Shown here: one piece after another, positions 55,180 through 64,000 of the stretch
How positions within the stretch are numbered: the first letter of the stretch is position 1
Layout: each line of letters opens with the position of its first letter
Source: Gluconacetobacter diazotrophicus PA1 5
Lineage (GTDB): Bacteria > Pseudomonadota > Alphaproteobacteria > Acetobacterales > Acetobacteraceae
Length of the DNA: 64,000 nt
Assembly (NCBI RefSeq): GCF_000067045.1
Contig: NC_010125.1
Span: 1,030,001 to 1,094,000, forward strand
Direction of reading: 5' to 3'
Made by a program: the position numbers and the translations under genes
Notes under the pieces: generated by a model
Databases searched by the model: none
What the model was told of the DNA's origin: nothing
The model's input: only the letters and a program-made list of their open reading frames with translations

Positions 55180-56173
55180 GGTCACGAAAACTGTATTCGG
55201 GGACAAGCTGTTTTCTGACCCCGTTGCACTTATCAGCTGCCTTAGTTTTGAAGAGCGGAGCCTTGCTGTCGCGAAATCGCTTATCAATATTGGTCTCACG
55301 CGCTGGCTTTGCATCATTAATGAGGACATTGAGACTGATATCTCGTCTATCCATAGAGAAGCGTTACGGATTGCAGAACGCGCCGGCGTCACTATCGAGT
55401 TTCTGAAAGCATCTAAGCGCAATCCGTTACTCTTAGCAGATGCGATGATTCAACTTGCAGGCAACGCTCAACTAACCGAGTCAGAGCAATGGGTTGCCGA
55501 TATAACGACTATGACACACGAGATGCTACTCATCATCCTTGCCGCAGCTGATGAGATCGTAACTCAATGGAAGGATCTTTCCCTTGTCTACAATGTGGCA
55601 GCCCAATATTCCGGTGACGACGAACCTGGGAAGAAATGGATAAGCCAAGGGATTCATGATGTCAGAACGGTGATCGGTTACCCCGGTAATTGGTCACCTG
55701 GGAAACATACTGTGTTGGTGGCTCTCCCTGGGTTCGATTCTGAAAGAATGCAGCGGATGGTGGAGGAAATTGAGCCCGAACAATTGATCGTAGGCATTGC
55801 CTGCCCTGTCGGTGATCATCATGCTTGGAGCGCTACGAAAAATCGCGAGATCGCGCGACAACTGCTTATGACGCGCAAGGGGTCCACTTTCGATTACCCT
55901 GCGCTCGAACCGTTCGGAATGATTGATGCGCTGATCCGTGTGTTGCGCGATATAAAATGCAATGTTCTTCTGGCACCCTTAAATAGCAAGATCTCTACTG
56001 CAGCACTAGGCGTTCTCGCTCGTAATCGGCCGGAATGGCAAATTTGCTATGCGCCAGCATTCATATACAATCTGAATTATGCAACCCCGTCGAATACTTT
56101 TCTGACCTGCTCGCTCAAGGCTCTTACAGATTACGCTAGGTCAGCGCTCGCCATGTCTGATAGTAAGGGCTGA
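55172..56173 (+). CDS. Unknown alpha/beta protein of the conflict module
   Basis: 333 aa, starting 8 nt before the ATPase stop. I do not recognise it. It has alternating strands and helices: VALISCLSFEERSLAVAKSL, TRWLCIINEDIETDISSIHR, ADITTMTHEMLLIILAAADE, HTVLVALPGFDSERMQRMVE, LIVGIACPVGDHHAWSATKN, CNVLLAPLNSKISTAALGVL, WQICYAPAFIYNLNY. The overall look is of a Rossmann-like sensor or effector (CARF-like or similar), but I cannot place catalytic residues. Its constant overlap with the ATPase suggests obligate partnership. Confidence 0.7.
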   Translation: MNEVTKTVFGDKLFSDPVALISCLSFEERSLAVAKSLINIGLTRWLCIINEDIETDISSIHREALRIAERAGVTIEFLKASKRNPLLLADAMIQLAGNAQLTESEQWVADITTMTHEMLLIILAAADEIVTQWKDLSLVYNVAAQYSGDDEPGKKWISQGIHDVRTVIGYPGNWSPGKHTVLVALPGFDSERMQRMVEEIEPEQLIVGIACPVGDHHAWSATKNREIARQLLMTRKGSTFDYPALEPFGMIDALIRVLRDIKCNVLLAPLNSKISTAALGVLARNRPEWQICYAPAFIYNLNYATPSNTFLTCSLKALTDYARSALAMSDSKG

Positions 56174-56179
56174 TAGTCC

Positions 56180-56379
56180 GTGATCGGAATCGACCTATTT
56201 GCGGGAGCTGGTGGAATGTCGCTAGGGGCTGAAAAGGCCGGGGTAGTGACAAAATTCGCCGTCGAACTGCATCATGCTGCATTCGAAACGTATCGGTATA
56301 ATCATCCACAGTGTACCGTACTGCAGATGGGAGTAGAGCATCTACAGAACTTGGCTATGCCTTTTGCAGCCGATGATCT
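56180..56379 (+). pseudogene. C5 cytosine DNA methyltransferase, N-terminus only (cut by vector)
   Basis: GTG start at 56180, six bases after the preceding gene's stop. Motif I is clear: IDLFAGAGGMSLGAEKAG, then FAVELHHAAFETYRYNHPQC, typical of Dcm-type enzymes. About 66 residues exist. The frame enters T3-promoter and polylinker sequence at 56380, so motifs IV (PC) to X are missing from this sequence but probably present in the organism. Confidence 0.88.
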
Positions 56380-56464
56380 CTCACTAAAGGGAACACCGCG
56401 GAGTTTCCACCGCGGTGGCGGCCGCTCTAGAACTAGTGGATCCCCCGGGCTGCAGGAATTCGAT
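56380..56464 (+). other. Cloning-vector T3 promoter and polylinker (pBluescript-type)
   Basis: CTCACTAAAGGGAACA (T3 promoter), a damaged stretch in place of the SacI region, CCGCGG SacII, GCGGCCGC NotI, TCTAGA XbaI, ACTAGT SpeI, GGATCC BamHI, CCCGGG SmaI, CTGCAG PstI, GAATTC EcoRI, and GAT (EcoRV half). It complements the arm at 38419-38485. This is not bacterial sequence. Confidence 0.97.
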
Positions 56465-56946
56465 ATACGCAGCCTTTCCTGAACAAGGTGTTCGCGTTCG
56501 CGGTGTGTACGTTTGGCATCCTCCTCGTCGGGCGTCGGCACACGCACCATGCTGCATATCTGGCGATCACCATTGAGCCATGCCGCAAGAACACGCAGCA
56601 TGCCTTCCGCGTCGAGACGGTCCGTCTTGGCCCGACGTGCGCGACGATTGACCAGAATGCTCGTGGGCTCAAGCACATACGCGGCGATGCCGTGCGCTGT
56701 CAGCAAACGATACAGCCAGAAGCCATCGCGGCCGGCCTCGAAACAGCATGACACCTCCGCGACATCACCCGGCTGGGTCGACGCGCGCGTTTGAAGCTCC
56801 GCGATCAATTTCAGCAGCCCTGAGGCGTCTCCACCTTCGAGGCGATGCAATCGGGATTTCGTGGCTCCCGAGATAGTCTTTACCGCGACAAGCCAGGAGG
56901 AAACGCTGAGTTCGATGGCAATGTGAATGGCGTTCTCGGATGACAT
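56465..56946 (-). pseudogene. IS110-family transposase, N-terminal part (cut by vector)
   Basis: Starts at ATG 56946: SSENAIHIAIELSVSSWLVA, EVSCCFEAGRDGFWLYRLL, PTSILVNRRARRAKTDRLDA, the DEDD-type first domain of IS110. The canonical first catalytic Asp of DEDD is replaced in IAIELSVSS (usually D). It ends at the EcoRV cloning junction at 56465. About 160 of ~330 residues. Confidence 0.85.
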
Positions 56947-57026
56947 GGCAGGAACTCCCTCGTCATTGGTGCTGACACGCTTGAGATTGAGCCTTTCTTG
57001 CCGGCGGTGTCTGCCCTCATAGCATC

Positions 57027-57149
57027 TGGAACCAGATCTCGATCGGCTTTCCCTTCGGTAGATGGCCGGTATGGGCGTTCAGGCTGCGAGGGAAGTTTTT
57101 TTGAATGCCTCCATGACGGCAGGATCCTGCCCCGGATGACGCGGCCGGG
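57027..57149 (-). pseudogene. IS630-family transposase, central fragment (pair of copy Y)
   Basis: Minus-strand codons RPRHPGQDPAVMEAFKK, then LNAHTGHLPKGKPIEIWFQ with a frame change. The 5' side carries CCCGGCCG (57142-57149 complement), the same 8 bp as at 50590-50597. The other side meets the IS110 end near 57026. Confidence 0.85.
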
Positions 57150-57825
57150 GGGCCTATCCTGAATTTCGTGTGTTTGGTGTGATGCTGGAGAAGGAGAAGC
57201 ATCATGGCCCGACGCAAGAAACCGGTGATCCCCGACGATGTTCTGGACCAGGTTTTGGCTGGTCGCGTAGTCCGTACCATGTCGGACGCGGACGCCCTTC
57301 TGGGCGACATGAAGAAAGCCCTGGCGGAGCGGTTGCTCAACGCCGAACTGGACCACCATCTGGACGGCGAGGCTGTGGCTGGTCGCCCGAACTGCCGCAA
57401 CGGCTACGGCCAGAAGACGGTGCTGACGGATGCCGGTCGGGTACGGCTGGACATCCCGCGCGATCGGGCGGGAACGTTCGATCCGCAACTGATCGCGCGC
57501 TACCGGCGGCGGTTTCCCGGTTTCGACGACCGGATCATCTCGATGTATGCGCGCGGGATGAGCGTGCGCGAGATCCAGGGTCATCTGCTTGAAATCTATG
57601 GGGTGGACGCCTCGCCGGACCTGATCAGCGTCATCACCGACGCCGTGCTGGACGAGGTGGCCGCGTGGCAGAACCGGCCGCTGGAAGCGGTCTATCCGGT
57701 AGTGTTCTTCGATGCCCTGCGGGTGAAGATCCGCGATGAAAGCGTGGTGCGCAACAAGGCGGTGCATATCGCCCTGGGCGTGCGCGCCGACGGCACGAAG
57801 GAGGTCCTCGGCCTGTGGATCGAGC
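57150..57825 (+). mobile_element. IS256-family element, 5' half (pair of copy Y), cut by IS481
   Basis: Left end GGGCCTATCCTGAATTTCG at 57150. The inner edge ATCGAGC (57819-57825) is the 7-bp duplication of the IS481 insertion. With 50598-51255 it would restore an IS of ~1.33 kb. Confidence 0.9.
57204..57825 (+). pseudogene. IS256-family transposase, N-terminal half
   Basis: 207 residues: DALLGDMKKALAERLLNAEL, GRPNCRNGYGQKTVLTDAGR, DFDDRIISMYARG-like region, and PVVFFDALRVKIRDESVV with the first catalytic Asp. It is cut at GLWIE; the missing part (QNEGAKFW...) is at 50644-51255. Confidence 0.9.
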
Positions 57826-59057
57826 TGTAGAAGTCTCGACTAAATCTGACGGATGGTGTCTGCTGAAGCTCAACCAGGGCTGCGGCGGGGGCGGAGTGGC
57901 CGGGCGACGCAGCCCCCGCCGCAGCCATCGGAGGATATCCTCATGACCCGTGACCAGAAGATCATCCGCGCCAAAGTTGGCCTGCTGGAACTATCGAAGC
58001 AACTGGGCAACGTCTCCCAGGCCTGCAAGATGATGGGGTATTCGCGCGACAGCTTCTACCGCTTCAAGGAGCTCTACGACAAAGGCGGCGAAATCGCGCT
58101 CCAGGAACTCTCCCGCCGCAAACCCTTGCTGAAAAACCGCGTCGAGCCGGCGGTTGAGGAAGCAGTGGTCGCGGATCCGCCATCGAACAAACCGGCCTGG
58201 GGCCAGGCCCGCGTGGCCAACGAACTGCTCAAGCGCGGCGTCACCGTCTCTCCTTTCGGGGTGCGCAGCATCTGGCTGCGCCACGACCTCGCTACCATGA
58301 AGCTCCGCCTCAAGGCGCTCGAAGCCAAGATGGCCCAGGAACGGCTGATCCTCACCGAAAGCCAGCTTGCGGCCCTGGAGAAGGCCAAGGCCGACAAGGA
58401 GGCCTGGGGCGAGTTCGAGACCGAATGTCCCGGCTATTGCGGCGCCCAGGATACCTTCTATGTCGGCACCCTGAAGGGCGTCGGTCGCGTCTACCAGCAG
58501 ACCTTCGTCGATACCTACAGCAAGGTCGGCTTCGCCAAGCTCTATGATCGCAAGACCCCGGTTACCGCTGCCGACCTGCTCAACGACCGCGTCATCCCCT
58601 TCTTCGAGCTGCACGATCTCCCGCTCCAGCGCGTGCTGACCGACCGGGGCACCGAATTCTGCGGCTCTCATGACCGCCATGAATACGAACTCTATCTGGC
58701 GGTGGAGAACATCGACCATACCCGCACCAAGGCGCGCAGCCCGCAGACCAACGGCATCGTCGAGCGCTTCCACAAGACCATGCTCGACGAGTTCTATCGT
58801 GTCACTTTTCGCCGCAAGATCTACGACAGCATCCACGAACTCCAGGCAGACCTCGACGAATGGATGGATGACTTCAACCGCAATCGCACCCACCAGGGAC
58901 GATACTGCTTCGGCAAAACCCCGATGCAAACCTTCCTTGACGCAGCCCACCACGCCCGCGAAAAAGATATCGGGCGCCACGTCGAACACCACATGAACGC
59001 GTAGCATCCACGCCGGCCACTTCAAGCCGTCCGTCAGATTAAGTGCAAACTTCTACA
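57826..59057 (+). mobile_element. IS481-family element, complete
   Basis: 1232 bp. Left end TGTAGAAGTCTCGACTAAAT and right end complement TGTAGAAGTTTGCACTTAAT, imperfect ~30-bp inverted repeats. Intact transposase inside. The left flank is the IS256 half, but the right flank is not the other half, so this copy is in recombined or misjoined context. Confidence 0.95.
57943..59004 (+). CDS. IS481-family transposase (complete)
   Basis: 353 aa from ATG 57943 with GGAGGA upstream. [23 protein letters not shown]. Coiled coil: [23 protein letters not shown] domain: [17 protein letters not shown] (first Asp), [13 protein letters not shown] (second), [15 protein letters not shown] (Glu). It is the reference for the partial copies at 12893, 32745, 38486 and 51256. 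Confidence 0.95.
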   Translation: MTRDQKIIRAKVGLLELSKQLGNVSQACKMMGYSRDSFYRFKELYDKGGEIALQELSRRKPLLKNRVEPAVEEAVVADPPSNKPAWGQARVANELLKRGVTVSPFGVRSIWLRHDLATMKLRLKALEAKMAQERLILTESQLAALEKAKADKEAWGEFETECPGYCGAQDTFYVGTLKGVGRVYQQTFVDTYSKVGFAKLYDRKTPVTAADLLNDRVIPFFELHDLPLQRVLTDRGTEFCGSHDRHEYELYLAVENIDHTRTKARSPQTNGIVERFHKTMLDEFYRVTFRRKIYDSIHELQADLDEWMDDFNRNRTHQGRYCFGKTPMQTFLDAAHHAREKDIGRHVEHHMNA

Positions 59058-59647
<590 letters not shown>

Positions 59648-59729
59648 GCTCCACCAAAATGCCGACCCTTGAAATCACCCATGCGCAGTGCCTCACACCA
59701 ATACCAAACGCGGTTTCACGCAACACCAA

Positions 59730-59896
59730 AAACTTTGCAACAGGTCCCGGAAATCTACCGGGATGCGGTCAAGAATGCCGGTCTTGGCTGGACGGATGTC
59801 GAAGGGCATGTCCTGGCTTATGCAGCCAAGCAAGGCTGGACTAGCGAGAAAACAGCGGACGAGTTGGAACGGGTCCGGGCATTCCTGAAAATGTGA
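59730..59896 (+). pseudogene. C-terminal fragment of an unknown protein
   Basis: About 55 residues, KTLQQVPEIYRDAVKNAGLG, WTDVEGHVLAYAAKQGWTSE, KTADELERVRAFLKM. Helical and well formed, so probably the true end of a gene whose beginning was lost by IS3 insertion at 59647. Not recognised. Confidence 0.5.
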
Positions 59897-59984
59897 GGGT
59901 GGATTATGCGGCTCGCGCCCTTTCCCTCACCTGGTCTGACATTGCCGACGCTGATGGTGTCGACCGATGAGCGGGAAATGATGT

Positions 59985-60695
59985 TAGAGCCCGATCCGAA
60001 AGTTTTTGAACAATACCAGCCTGTTGTGATTCATCCGTCTTTGCGAAGAGATGGAGTGAATGGTGACATGGACTGGTATTGCCCGACGTGAACATAGCCG
60101 GGAAGGGTTGCGATATCCATCGGATATGACGGACGGGGAGTGGGCTTTGATCATGCCATTTGTACCCCCGGCGAAACGGGGCGGTCGCCCCCGCACTACG
60201 GATATGCGCGAGGTGGTCAACGCGATGCTCTACATAGCCTCGGCCGGGTGTGCGTGGCGCCTGCTGCCGAAATGCTTTCCGCCGGTCTCGACCGTCAGGC
60301 GCTATTTTTACGCCTGGCGTGGTGCCGGAGTGTTCGAAGTCATGAATACGGTGCTGGTCATGAGCCTGCGCGAGATCGAGGGGCGTGAAGCCTCTCCGAG
60401 CGCGGGCGTGATTGACAGCCAGTCGGTGAAAACCACGGAAAGTGGCGGGCTTTCGGGCTATGACGCGGGGAAGAAGGTCAAGGGCCGCAAGCGCCATATT
60501 GTGACGGATACCTGCGGCTTCCTGATCTTTCTCCTCGTTCATGCCGCCGACATCCAGGACCGTGATGGGGCTGTTGATGTCCTGGCAGCGATACGCAGGC
60601 GCTTTCCCTGGCTGCGCCACATCTTCGCTGATGGCGGCTATGCTGGCGACAAATTGCGATCCGCGCTCGCCTCCATGGGAAAATGGACCCTTGAA
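59985..60695 (+). pseudogene. IS5-family element and transposase, 3' end lost
   Basis: Left end GAGCCCGATCCGAAAGTTTT at ~59985; transposase from ATG/GTG near 60060 (VTWTGIARREHSREGLRYPS). It is complete through catalytic Asp (VIDSQSVKTTESGGL) to WLRHIFADGGYAGDKLRSAL (second Asp), then loses identity after MGKWTLE. No third catalytic Glu. The open frame continues into IS21 sequence and yields a 451-aa chimera. Confidence 0.88.
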
Positions 60696-60769
60696 TCATT
60701 GCGGAGAACTGCGACTGGCTGCTCGGAGACGTCAAATCGCGCAACAGCGCGCACGGGCGCGGCGGCATG

Positions 60770-61412
60770 CGGACCTGTAGCGCTGGGTGATGACGGATCG
60801 TATGAGCGGGTTGCGGCCTTTATCCGGAACTGGAAGGCGGAACAGCAAAGGGCGCGGCAGACGACGGGACGCGGCGTGTTCGTTCCGCTGCGCTTTCAAC
60901 CCGGAGAGGCCTTCCAGTTCGACTGGGGAGAGGACTGGGCGGTGATCGGAGGGCGGCGCGTCAAGCTGCAGGTCGCCCACACCAAGCTGTCCTACAGCCG
61001 GGCCTTCATTCTGCGGGCGTATCCGCTCCAGACTCACGAGATGCTGTTCGACGCGCTGACGGAAGCCTTTCGCGTTTTGGGCGGGGTTGCGCGTCGAGGT
61101 ATTTTTGACAATATGAAAACCGCCGTGGACCGGGTTGGGCCCGGCAAGGTCCGCCAGGTCAATCTGCGTTTTTCGGCCCTGGTGAGCCATTATCTGTTCG
61201 AGGCGGAGTTCTGCAATCCGGCAGCGGGTTGGGAGAAAGGTCAAATCGAGAAGACCGTCCAGGACGCCCGGCGGCAGATCTGGCAGGAGATGCCGCATTT
61301 TCCTGATCTGGCCTCCCTGAACGTCTGGCTCGAGGCGCGTTGCCGGGAACGTTGGACTATCTTGAGGCATGTCGAATTGCCCGGCAGCCTCGCCGAGGCC
61401 CATGCGGCGGAA
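60770..61412 (+). pseudogene. IS21-family IstA transposase, internal fragment
   Basis: About 210 residues: SYERVAAFIRNWKAEQQRAR, FQPGEAFQFDWGEDWAVIGG (first catalytic Asp), FDALTEAFRVLGGVARRGIF, DNMKTAV (second Asp), and NPAAGWEKGQIEKTVQDARR (Glu). The N-terminal HTH region and the C-terminal end are lost; IS3 copy D begins at 61413. No istB follows. Confidence 0.88.
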
Positions 61413-61451
61413 TGAAGCGTCCCGGGTTTCCCGGAGGCCATTTGGTTTGAG

Positions 61452-62360
61452 TCACGCAGCCATATCGATGATCTCGAGGGCTGCATAGTAGTTGGCTTCG
61501 GCCTCGGCGGGTGGGATATAGCCGATGGGGCCAAAGAGGCGATGGTTATTGAACCAATCGACCCAGCGCAATGTTGCCATTTCCACGGCCGATACGGTCG
61601 GCCAGGAAGGCTGCCGCCAGATGACCTCGGCCTTGTAGAGGCCGTTGATGGTCTCGGCCAGGGCATTGTCATAGGAGTCCCCGACGCTGCCGACCGAGGG
61701 TACCAGATCGGCCTCGGCCAGGCGCTGGGTGTAATTCATGGCGAGGTATTGGACGCCCCTGTCACTATGGTGGATCAAGCCATCCTCGGGTCCGGGCCTG
61801 CGGGCATGGATCGCCTGCTCCAGGGCGTCCAGCACGAAGCCGGCGGTGGCTGACGTGCTGACCTTCCAGCCGACGATGCGCCGGGCATAGGCGTCGATCA
61901 CGAAGGCGACATAGACGAAGCCGGCCCATGTGTGGACGTAGGTGAAATCGACCACCCACAGGGCATTCGGCCGGCTCACGCGGAATGCGCGGTTCACCTT
62001 GTCCAGCGGGCACGGAGCCTTGGGATTGCTGATGGTCGTGACCGTCCTCTTCCCTCGCCGAATGCCGGCTAGGCCCATGGCACGCATCAGGCGTTCCACG
62101 GTGCATTTGGCCACCTCAATGCCTTCACGGCGCATCTGATGCCAGACTTTGCGCGTCCCGTAGAGCTTTGAACTGGCGTCATATACCCGCTTGATCTCGT
62201 CCTTCAGTTCGTCGTCGCGCCGGGCACGCGCAGGCCGCCTGGCGGGGTCCGCCAGACGGACAGCATGTTCGTGATAGGAGGATGGGGCAATCGCCAGTTC
62301 GCGGCAGATCGGCTCGATACCCAAGTCCTCGCGATGGGCGTCGATGAACGCCATCATCAT
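61452..62360 (-). CDS. IS3-family transposase OrfB (copy D)
   Basis: 302 aa, intact DDE transposase almost identical to that at 28482-29390 ([17 protein letters not shown] here, [17 protein letters not shown] there). It lacks a complete OrfA in cis. Confidence 0.92.
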   Translation of the reverse strand: MMMAFIDAHREDLGIEPICRELAIAPSSYHEHAVRLADPARRPARARRDDELKDEIKRVYDASSKLYGTRKVWHQMRREGIEVAKCTVERLMRAMGLAGIRRGKRTVTTISNPKAPCPLDKVNRAFRVSRPNALWVVDFTYVHTWAGFVYVAFVIDAYARRIVGWKVSTSATAGFVLDALEQAIHARRPGPEDGLIHHSDRGVQYLAMNYTQRLAEADLVPSVGSVGDSYDNALAETINGLYKAEVIWRQPSWPTVSAVEMATLRWVDWFNNHRLFGPIGYIPPAEAEANYYAALEIIDMAA

Positions 62361-62514
62361 TTCCCGCGGCGGTCGAGCTCCGCCATCGCAAAATACGCCG
62401 ATGCCTTGCGCAGGATCTCGTTGGCGCGGCGCAACTCCTTGACCTCGCGCTCAAGTTCCTTGAGCCGAACGCGTTCGTCACCAGCTTGCCCCGCCGGTCC
62501 CGCTCGCCGCCTGG
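62357..62514 (-). pseudogene. IS3-family OrfA, C-terminal half
   Basis: About 52 residues from [20 protein letters not shown] to the end. The HTH half is missing. The longer frame (to 62776) is a fusion with antisense of the next gene fragment. Confidence 0.85.
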
Positions 62515-62890
62515 CAACGACCTTCCCCTGTCGCATGCCCTCATCCTGAAGGCCGCGCTGCTGACGATCGGCTATATTGAGGAAAACGGCCCGATCGGCC
62601 TCACTCCAACCAAGGCGCTCAAGCGCTATTTTGTCGCATGGGCCGCCGAGGCATTTGAATGGCCCGGCTATATGGTCGAAGACCTCTACGCCGTCAACAA
62701 AGTCCTCAATGAACACGATTTCCCGCCGCTGGTGATCCTGCATGAGGTTCTGCTCAGCGCGAAGCTCGCACGGCATTTCAAGGGCACCCTACGACTGACC
62801 GACCTGGCAAGAAAGCTCCAGTTGGAACCAGCCCGGCTCTGGATGCTGTTGACGACCCATCTCCTCTTTGTCGTTGACCACAGCCCTTAG
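62515..62890 (+). pseudogene. Fragment of an unknown protein between two IS elements
   Basis: 125 residues ending in TAG at 62890: [80 protein letters not shown]. Clearly coding and mostly helical. The N-terminus was removed at the IS3 junction. Its last bases coincide with the IS1182 end. I do not recognise the family. Confidence 0.6.
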
Positions 62891-64000
62891 CAGGCTGTCG
62901 GGTTGGGGTACCTGGCTCTGGCGATCTGCGGTAAGCTTTCAGGATGAGCAGCTTCATTCCGTTTGATCGATCGCAGCCGTATCTTCTGCCGCCGGATCTG
63001 AAGTCATGGCTGCCGTCGGACGATGTGGCGCATTTCATCGTGGCGGCGGTAGAGCGGGTGCCGTTGAGGGCATTTTCCGTTCCTGTGCGGACTGGCGGCA
63101 AGGCGCAGTATCATCCGCGCCTGATGCTGGCGCTGCTGATTTACGCCTATGCGAACGGCGTGTTCTCATCGCGTCGGATCGAACGGGCGACATATCGTGA
63201 TATCGGTATGCGCTTTGTGGCGGCGAACCTGCATCCTGACCATGACACGATCGCGACGTTCCGGCGCGGCAACCGCACGGGGATCGAGGCAACGTTCATG
63301 CATGTACTCCTGCTGGCACGCAAAGACGGGACTGGTGCGGCTTGGCACGGGGTCATCGACGGCACGAAAATCCATGCCAATGCCTCCAAATACCGCCCTT
63401 TCTTTTGATCGCCCAAAAACCTGCCCAAGAAACTGCCCCCCGTTATCTTCAACCCTGATGGAACGGGCACAGGCGGCGGATACAACCGATGTGGATCATC
63501 AGGCGTTGCCGGAGGAACTGGCCCGGCGGGAGGCTCTGAAGGCAAAGCTGGATGAAGCCTGTGCGCGACTGGAGGCGGAAGCCCGCGAGCAGGCCAAGAC
63601 CGCCCGACCAGAATATGAGCGCAAGAAGGCAGCTTTTGATGCGAAGCGGGGACGGCGCGGTCGGCCGCCGAAAGAACCGGACGATGAACCGCCACCAGAC
63701 CGGCAGATCAACCTGACCGATCCGGACAGCAAGCTGATGCGCCGCTCCGACGCGCATGAATACCGGCAAGCCTACAATGCCCAGGCCGTGGTTTGTGCCG
63801 AGGGCAGCCAGTTGATCTTGGAAAATGGCGTCGTTGCGACGACGGCGGACGCGCCCAGCTTCGCCGCCACCATCCTGGGTATGGAGGAGAGGATCGGCCT
63901 GCCACGAACCGTCCTCGCCGACACGGGTTTCGCCAGCGGCAAAGCCGTCGAAACGTTGCAGGCCAGCGGCGTGGACCCGCTGGTCGCCATCGGACGCCCT
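62889..64000 (+). mobile_element. IS1182-family element (right end outside window)
   Basis: Left end AGCAGGCTGTCGGGTTGGGG at 62889, same as at 32421. The transposase runs to the window edge but is broken by a frameshift. Confidence 0.88.
62944..64000 (+). pseudogene. IS1182-family transposase, frameshifted, partial
   Basis: N-terminal part in one frame to ~63398 (LMLALLIYAYANGVFSSRRI; WHGVIDGTKIHANASKYR, first catalytic Asp), then the next frame (LSFDRPKTCPRNC, ... RQINLTDPDSKLMRRSDAHE, YRQAYNAQAVVCAEGSQLIL, RTVLADTGFASG with second Asp). A one-base change near KYRP separates them. The C-terminal part is outside the window. Confidence 0.85.

Larger units (their letters stand above)
61413..62514 (-). 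mobile_element. IS3-family element (copy D), orfA truncated
   Basis: Left end at 61413 (TGAAGCGTCCCGGGTTTC). It contains complete orfB and the C-terminal half of orfA. The element stops at ~62514, where another gene fragment is joined. Confidence 0.9.

Noticed and set aside
56180-56379. Natural truncation of the C5 methyltransferase
   Set aside because: The break coincides with a vector T3 promoter, so the gene's loss is artificial.
38419-56464. True integration of a plasmid or engineered strain
   Set aside because: Only polylinker and promoter arms are present; no resistance gene, replication origin or lacZ. Untrimmed clone ends in the assembly are simpler, though not proven.
57991-59025. 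344-codon frame on the minus strand of the IS481 element
   Set aside because: Antisense of the transposase; it recurs in all copies because the IS recurs, not because it is a gene.

Overview
The window looks like part of an acetic acid bacterium (Acetobacteraceae), most likely Gluconacetobacter and probably G. diazotrophicus. The chromosomal core is very GC-rich. There are AT-rich hairpin repeats that I associate with this group, a trb/tra conjugation module of alphaproteobacterial type, and very many insertion sequences. The species name is an inference; the family is well supported.

Layout. (1) 1-12202: a conjugative element on the minus strand. A relaxase, two ParD-type antitoxins and a ParE toxin, TraG and an RHH protein lead to trbB-C-D-E-J, whose genes overlap end to end. 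A divergent HU protein and a low-GC membrane protein sit between traG and trbB. (2) 12893-14558: an IS481-family fragment, a tyrosine integrase cut off by it, and tRNA-Glu(CTC). (3) 14640-27795: a chromosomal block: recJ, glpX, hom, an aminotransferase, an OmpA-like lipoprotein, a ClpP-like protease, two tandem ferritin-like di-iron proteins, an acidic protein, a frameshifted MFS transporter bracketed by inverted ~120-bp repeats, and a DUF885 peptidase-like protein. (4) 27796-38418: YfdX and NCS1-transporter genes, resolvases, an M23-like protein, an excisionase-like gene, a 47-bp copy of the tRNA-Glu 3' end, and IS debris. (5) 38419-56464: a stretch bounded at both ends by cloning-vector polylinker. 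It holds psiE, a small heat-shock gene with a ROSE-like RNA thermometer, relBE, a truncated large serine recombinase, a sugar aminotransferase/glycosyltransferase pair, nested ISs, and a lower-GC four-gene module (HD protein, ORC/CDC6-like ATPase, unknown protein, C5 DNA methyltransferase). (6) 56465-64000: nested or fused IS elements of the IS110, IS630, IS256, IS481, IS3, IS5, IS21 and IS1182 families.

The two most important observations are these. First, pBluescript-type polylinker lies at 38419-38485 (HindIII...T7 side, opening with an EcoRV half-site) and 56380-56464 (T3...EcoRI side, closing with the other EcoRV half-site). Gene order across these points should not be trusted, and the methyltransferase is cut by vector rather than by evolution. 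Second, the HD / ATPase / unknown / methyltransferase operon is the best candidate for an undescribed conflict (defence-like) system.

An independent structural check agrees with the vector evidence. One nested composite, IS630[IS256[IS481]], has its two arms at 50064-51256 and 57027-57826. The target duplications match (8 bp for IS256, 7 bp for IS481), so the stretch between them is inverted, rearranged or misassembled.
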